From AM-2324 sp042091035 (GTDB lineage Bacteria; Bacteroidota; Bacteroidia; Chitinophagales; Saprospiraceae): a stretch of DNA of 9,504 nt. The translations under genes were made by a program, and so were the position numbers. Shown in pieces: positions 6,741-9,504 of this stretch (positions are counted from its first letter, which is position 1; each line of letters begins with the position of its first letter). Below the pieces are notes generated by a model. It was not told the origin of the DNA. It did not search any database and worked only from the letters and a program-made list of their open reading frames with translations. Where the stretch lies: positions 1-9,504 of the forward strand of contig JBELIG010000120.1 of assembly GCA_042091035.1 (NCBI GenBank). Reading direction: 5' to 3'.

Positions 6741-7480
6741 TTCTTTTCTGCAATTAAAATCATCCGTTGAGAATTTACCTCATCAAATTCGCCCAATTGG
6801 TAATCTCCAAATACCGCACAAGTTTTTAATCCTGCTTGCTCAAACATATTGTCGAAATCAGCTTTGTTGAATCCTTTTACGCGCTCGGTATAGTTGTGCC
6901 TTTTTCCTGCATCGTCCGAAAAGCTAATTTGCTTCAGAATAAATCCATCCGTATAGGATCTATTAATGTCAAAGCTTGTTCCTTCAATTTCTTTTTGCTC
7001 CTCCAGGACTAAATGCTTGCGTACTAAGTAAGGGTTTAAAAAATCAATAACAAACTTGCCATCTGTATCTAGGGAGTTTGCAATATGATTGATTGCATTT
7101 TGATGTTCATAATCTTTTTCAAAATAACCGAAACTGGTAAAGAAGGAAAAAATAAACTTAAAAGCTGCCTCAGGAAGTTCATTCCGCATATCGTGAATAG
7201 CAAATCTCAGTCCAGATGTTTCAAATTGAGAGGCATGACTTATACTTTGCGGTGAGATATCTAAGCCAAGTACGTTTAGGTTGTTTTTGTGGAGGAAAAT
7301 GGAATGTCTTCCTCTACCACAAGCCAGGTCCAGGACTTTAGAAAAGTAACTTGGTTCAAGATAATCCAATAATCTTTTGATAAACGCTTGCGCCTCTGCA
7401 TCGTCTCTGTTCTTATAAAGTTTATGGTAATATGGTGAATCGAACCATTCAGAGAACCATTCCTTTTTTTTATCTGTCAT
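6737..7480 (-). CDS. Class I SAM-dependent methyltransferase
   Basis: Cytoplasmic methyltransferase of 247 residues with the Rossmann-like AdoMet fold; no membrane segment or signal peptide. Motif I is VLDLACGRGRHS (49-60), the AdoMet glycine loop. The acidic end of strand beta2, which contacts the ribose hydroxyls, is Asp74 in VLGLDIS. HDMR (96-99) is a likely adenine-side acid. FSFFTSFGYF (111-120) fits the strand-beta4 region of the Methyltransf_25/11-like group, and a C-terminal strand (MILIAEK) closes the sheet. The N-terminus, WFSEWFDSPYYHKLYKNRD, is typical of the small-molecule or unassigned methyltransferases common in Bacteroidota. The substrate is unknown, and nothing points to RNA, DNA or protein. 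It is the first gene of a compact set with the PAP2 phosphatase (4-bp overlap) and the ZIP transporter. The start ATG at 7480 leaves room for a short leader after a candidate promoter. Confidence 0.88.
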   Translation of the reverse strand: MTDKKKEWFSEWFDSPYYHKLYKNRDDAEAQAFIKRLLDYLEPSYFSKVLDLACGRGRHSIFLHKNNLNVLGLDISPQSISHASQFETSGLRFAIHDMRNELPEAAFKFIFSFFTSFGYFEKDYEHQNAINHIANSLDTDGKFVIDFLNPYLVRKHLVLEEQKEIEGTSFDINRSYTDGFILKQISFSDDAGKRHNYTERVKGFNKADFDNMFEQAGLKTCAVFGDYQLGEFDEVNSQRMILIAEKK

Positions 7481-7503
7481 CGCTATGATTTACGTCTAAG
7501 GTG

Positions 7504-7534
7504 TAAAGCTACGAGAAAAAAGATTTAAATGAAA
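7504..7534 (-). promoter_or_regulatory. Candidate promoter for the methyltransferase-PAP2-ZIP set
   Basis: On the minus strand, TTTC (7534-7531), 19 bases, then TAGCTTTA (7511-7504), compared with the Bacteroidota TTTG / TAnnTTTG consensus. Each box has one mismatch and the spacing is right. It lies just after the transporter terminator and about 24 bp before the ATG, which makes the position sensible. The match alone is weak in AT-rich DNA. Confidence 0.3.
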
Positions 7535-7549
7535 TAGACATAATAAGGG

Positions 7550-7589
7550 AAAAAATAAAGCCCCGACATTTGTCAGGGCTTTATTTTTT
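7550..7589 (-). terminator. Intrinsic terminator of the POT transporter gene
   Basis: A long hairpin: an A-rich arm with AAAGCCC, one C-A mismatch, then GACA-TT-TGTC at the tip, and the return arm GGGCTTT with T's. The arms pair symmetrically about 7569/7570 for all but that one position. On the minus strand it ends in a TTTATTTTTT tract. The repeat overlaps the transporter's TAA stop codon (7588-7590), so the hairpin starts directly at the end of the gene. It insulates the methyltransferase set from upstream transcription. Confidence 0.9.
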
Positions 7590-9369
7590 ATTTTACGCCG
7601 TGCATTAATTTCTTCAATACTGGACCTAATATGGTTACCAATATACCCGAAACAATCGGGATGATAGTGAAAATCAAGAAGAAGAACGATAATGAACTTT
7701 CATCTCTCATTGTATCAAACATTCCACCTACTTTAGCGGCAAGTTTATTACCAATAGCAATCGCTAAATACCACATACCAAACATAAAGGCGATCATTCT
7801 TGCAGGTACCAATTTAGATACATAAGAAAGTCCAACAGGAGAAAGGCAAAGTTCTCCTAATGTATGGAAAAGATATGCAAGGATTAACCAGATCATACTC
7901 ACTCGTACTGCACCAGCTTCAGTTCCTGCTGGTATTGCCAATGATCCAAAAGCTAGAATACCGAACCCAATACCCAATAAGCCTAAGCCTAAACCATATT
8001 TGATAGCTGCACTTGGATTGTACTTGCTATCCCACCATTTGGTGAAGAAGGATGCAAAGGTTATTATGAAAAAGGAGTTCAAAATACTAAACCAAGAAAC
8101 GGTAATTTCAGCACTGTCTGTTGAGAAATCTTGAACTAATTTATAGCCAACAATGATCCAGATAGCAAGGAAACTCAAGGCAAGAACTATATTTGAAGTT
8201 CGAATTGTTTTAAATGTTTTTGTGAATAAAAGGTATAATACCCAGGTAATTATCCCCAAAGGAACAACAGTAAGTAAGGTATCTACAATTTTAAATGCAG
8301 TTGCAGCTCCGCCAACCAGGGATCTTTGTGTGAAATCTCTTGCAAATAAAACTAAAGATGTTGCTCCTTGCTCAAACGCCATCCAGAAAAACACCGTAAA
8401 GAAGGCAAAAATAACGAAGGCAATCATCCTATCTCTAGTTATTTTAGTATATCTAGACATTCTCGAAATAACAAGAAATAAGAATAAACCTAATGTTATC
8501 AATAATATTACACCTATCTGAGCTTCAGGCAATAAATTGACACCTTTTATTTTACTTAATGGATCATTAATAAGGTATACAAAGGCAACAATAGAACAGA
8601 TAGCAATTAGTATCTTATCTATAGAAGTGAATGGATTTGTAGGTTCCTCGCCATCCTTTACTAAGGAAGAGTCTAAAGCCCCTTGATCACCGTCTGAACG
8701 TTCTGCTCCTAGAGCTGCAGATTTTACAGGTGGATCTCCAATTATTCCAAAGATAGGTTTAGCTAACCAAAATTGAAGTGTACCGAGTGCCATAAATATA
8801 CCTGCTAGGCCGAATCCCCATGCCCAACCAACTGTCTCGGCAAGGTAACCACAAAGCATCATACCAAAAAATGCACCAGCATTTACACCCATGTAAAAAA
8901 TGGTGTATGCACCATCTTTCTTCTCAGGGAAATCTTTATACATTTCTGATACTATAGAGGTCATGTTCGGTTTGAAGAATCCAGTACCAATTACAAGTAA
9001 AGCCAAACCTATATACAAACTTGTTTCAGTTTCAAAAGCCATTGCTGCGTGACCGATTGTCATTATTGCAGCACCTATAACCACTGCCCATCGGTATCCA
9101 GTTACTTTATCTGCAATCAAACCTCCTAAAATAGGAGTTAAGTATAAAAGACCTGCGTATGTACCGAAGAGGGCTCCTGCGTTTTCACTAGTCCATCCCC
9201 AACCAGGGAAGTCGACTCCAACAACAGCCATGGTAAGAAAGTTTACCAAGAGAACGCGCATTCCGTAGAATGAAAAACGTTCCCACATTTCTGTGAAGAA
9301 CAATACAAAAAGACCTGCTGGGTGCCCGAGGACTTGCGTATCAAAAAAGTTTGTTTTAGAACTATCCAT
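7588..9369 (-). CDS. POT/PTR-family proton-coupled peptide transporter
   Basis: Inner-membrane symporter of the proton-dependent oligopeptide transporter family (major facilitator fold), expected to import di- and tripeptides with protons; 593 residues. Family hallmarks: the E-x-x-E-R-F motif at Glu27-Phe32 followed by SFYG in TM1; GGLIADKVTGYRW (82-94) with the loop of PTR2 signature 1; Lys133 in GTGFFKPN of TM4; FYMGVNAG (158-165), PTR2 signature 2; FWMAFEQ (328-334) in TM7; and GELCLSPVGLS (505-515) in TM10, with Glu506 at the conserved acidic position. A polar, acidic linker (about 211-250) separates the two six-helix halves. The protein is longer than the 450-500 residues of many bacterial POTs, mostly through this linker and extra hydrophobic segments, as seen in other Bacteroidota members. 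It appears monocistronic: the gene ends in a strong terminator and 135 bp of non-coding sequence precede the ATG. All proton-coupling residues appear intact. Exact peptide preference is unknown. Confidence 0.94.
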   Translation of the reverse strand: MDSSKTNFFDTQVLGHPAGLFVLFFTEMWERFSFYGMRVLLVNFLTMAVVGVDFPGWGWTSENAGALFGTYAGLLYLTPILGGLIADKVTGYRWAVVIGAAIMTIGHAAMAFETETSLYIGLALLVIGTGFFKPNMTSIVSEMYKDFPEKKDGAYTIFYMGVNAGAFFGMMLCGYLAETVGWAWGFGLAGIFMALGTLQFWLAKPIFGIIGDPPVKSAALGAERSDGDQGALDSSLVKDGEEPTNPFTSIDKILIAICSIVAFVYLINDPLSKIKGVNLLPEAQIGVILLITLGLFLFLVISRMSRYTKITRDRMIAFVIFAFFTVFFWMAFEQGATSLVLFARDFTQRSLVGGAATAFKIVDTLLTVVPLGIITWVLYLLFTKTFKTIRTSNIVLALSFLAIWIIVGYKLVQDFSTDSAEITVSWFSILNSFFIITFASFFTKWWDSKYNPSAAIKYGLGLGLLGIGFGILAFGSLAIPAGTEAGAVRVSMIWLILAYLFHTLGELCLSPVGLSYVSKLVPARMIAFMFGMWYLAIAIGNKLAAKVGGMFDTMRDESSLSFFFLIFTIIPIVSGILVTILGPVLKKLMHGVK

Positions 9370-9504
9370 AAATAGAAGAGTTTATTTCAACGGTGAGTTT
9401 AGATGTTAGTAATATTTTTCAGAGGATCTTTTGATGTGAGGACCCAAAAAAAACCAAGCTAAACTAAAATTATTCTTTGGGATATCCTTAATTCTGTTGG
9501 ATAT

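Overview
The window looks like chromosomal DNA from a member of the Bacteroidota, probably an environmental or marine lineage. The phylum call rests on an exported protein with a type IX secretion (T9SS) type A C-terminal sorting domain, and on a TonB-dependent receptor with an N-terminal carboxypeptidase-like regulatory domain. AT-rich sequence, weak Shine-Dalgarno sites and a LuxC-type acyl-CoA reductase outside any lux operon agree with it. I would not name a genus; a Saprospira-like lineage is only an impression.

Layout. Bases 1-860 (+) hold the 3' part of an acyl-CoA reductase gene whose beginning lies left of the window. A perfect 34-bp palindrome with A and T tails (860-893) separates it from the convergent genes that follow and can terminate both strands. 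Everything else is on the minus strand, so in order of transcription it reads right to left. First comes a POT-family peptide/H+ symporter (9369-7588), ended by its own strong hairpin. Next is a tightly packed set, SAM-dependent methyltransferase - PAP2 phosphatase - ZIP metal transporter (7480-5428), with a 4-bp ATGA overlap and a 5-bp gap. Last is a two-gene unit, TonB-dependent receptor - T9SS-exported alpha/beta hydrolase-like protein (5272-917), with a 21-bp gap.

How the genes may work together. The receptor and the secreted hydrolase-like protein are the most interesting pair. The second protein has the recognisable frame of a carboxylesterase, including the oxyanion-type HTGN strand, the nucleophile elbow and the acid loop. 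The elbow reads GDGTGG, with glycine where the catalytic serine belongs, and there is no histidine anywhere after the elbow except one at residue 263, well before the acid. It is therefore predicted to be a pseudo-enzyme on the cell surface or in the medium, co-expressed with an outer-membrane transporter that has no SusD partner here. One reading is that it binds ligand for the transporter. The methyltransferase/PAP2/ZIP set looks like one transcription unit, but no shared pathway can be read from the sequence.

There are no rRNA or tRNA genes, CRISPR arrays, insertion sequences or phage genes that I can recognise. All intergenic gaps are shorter than 150 bp.
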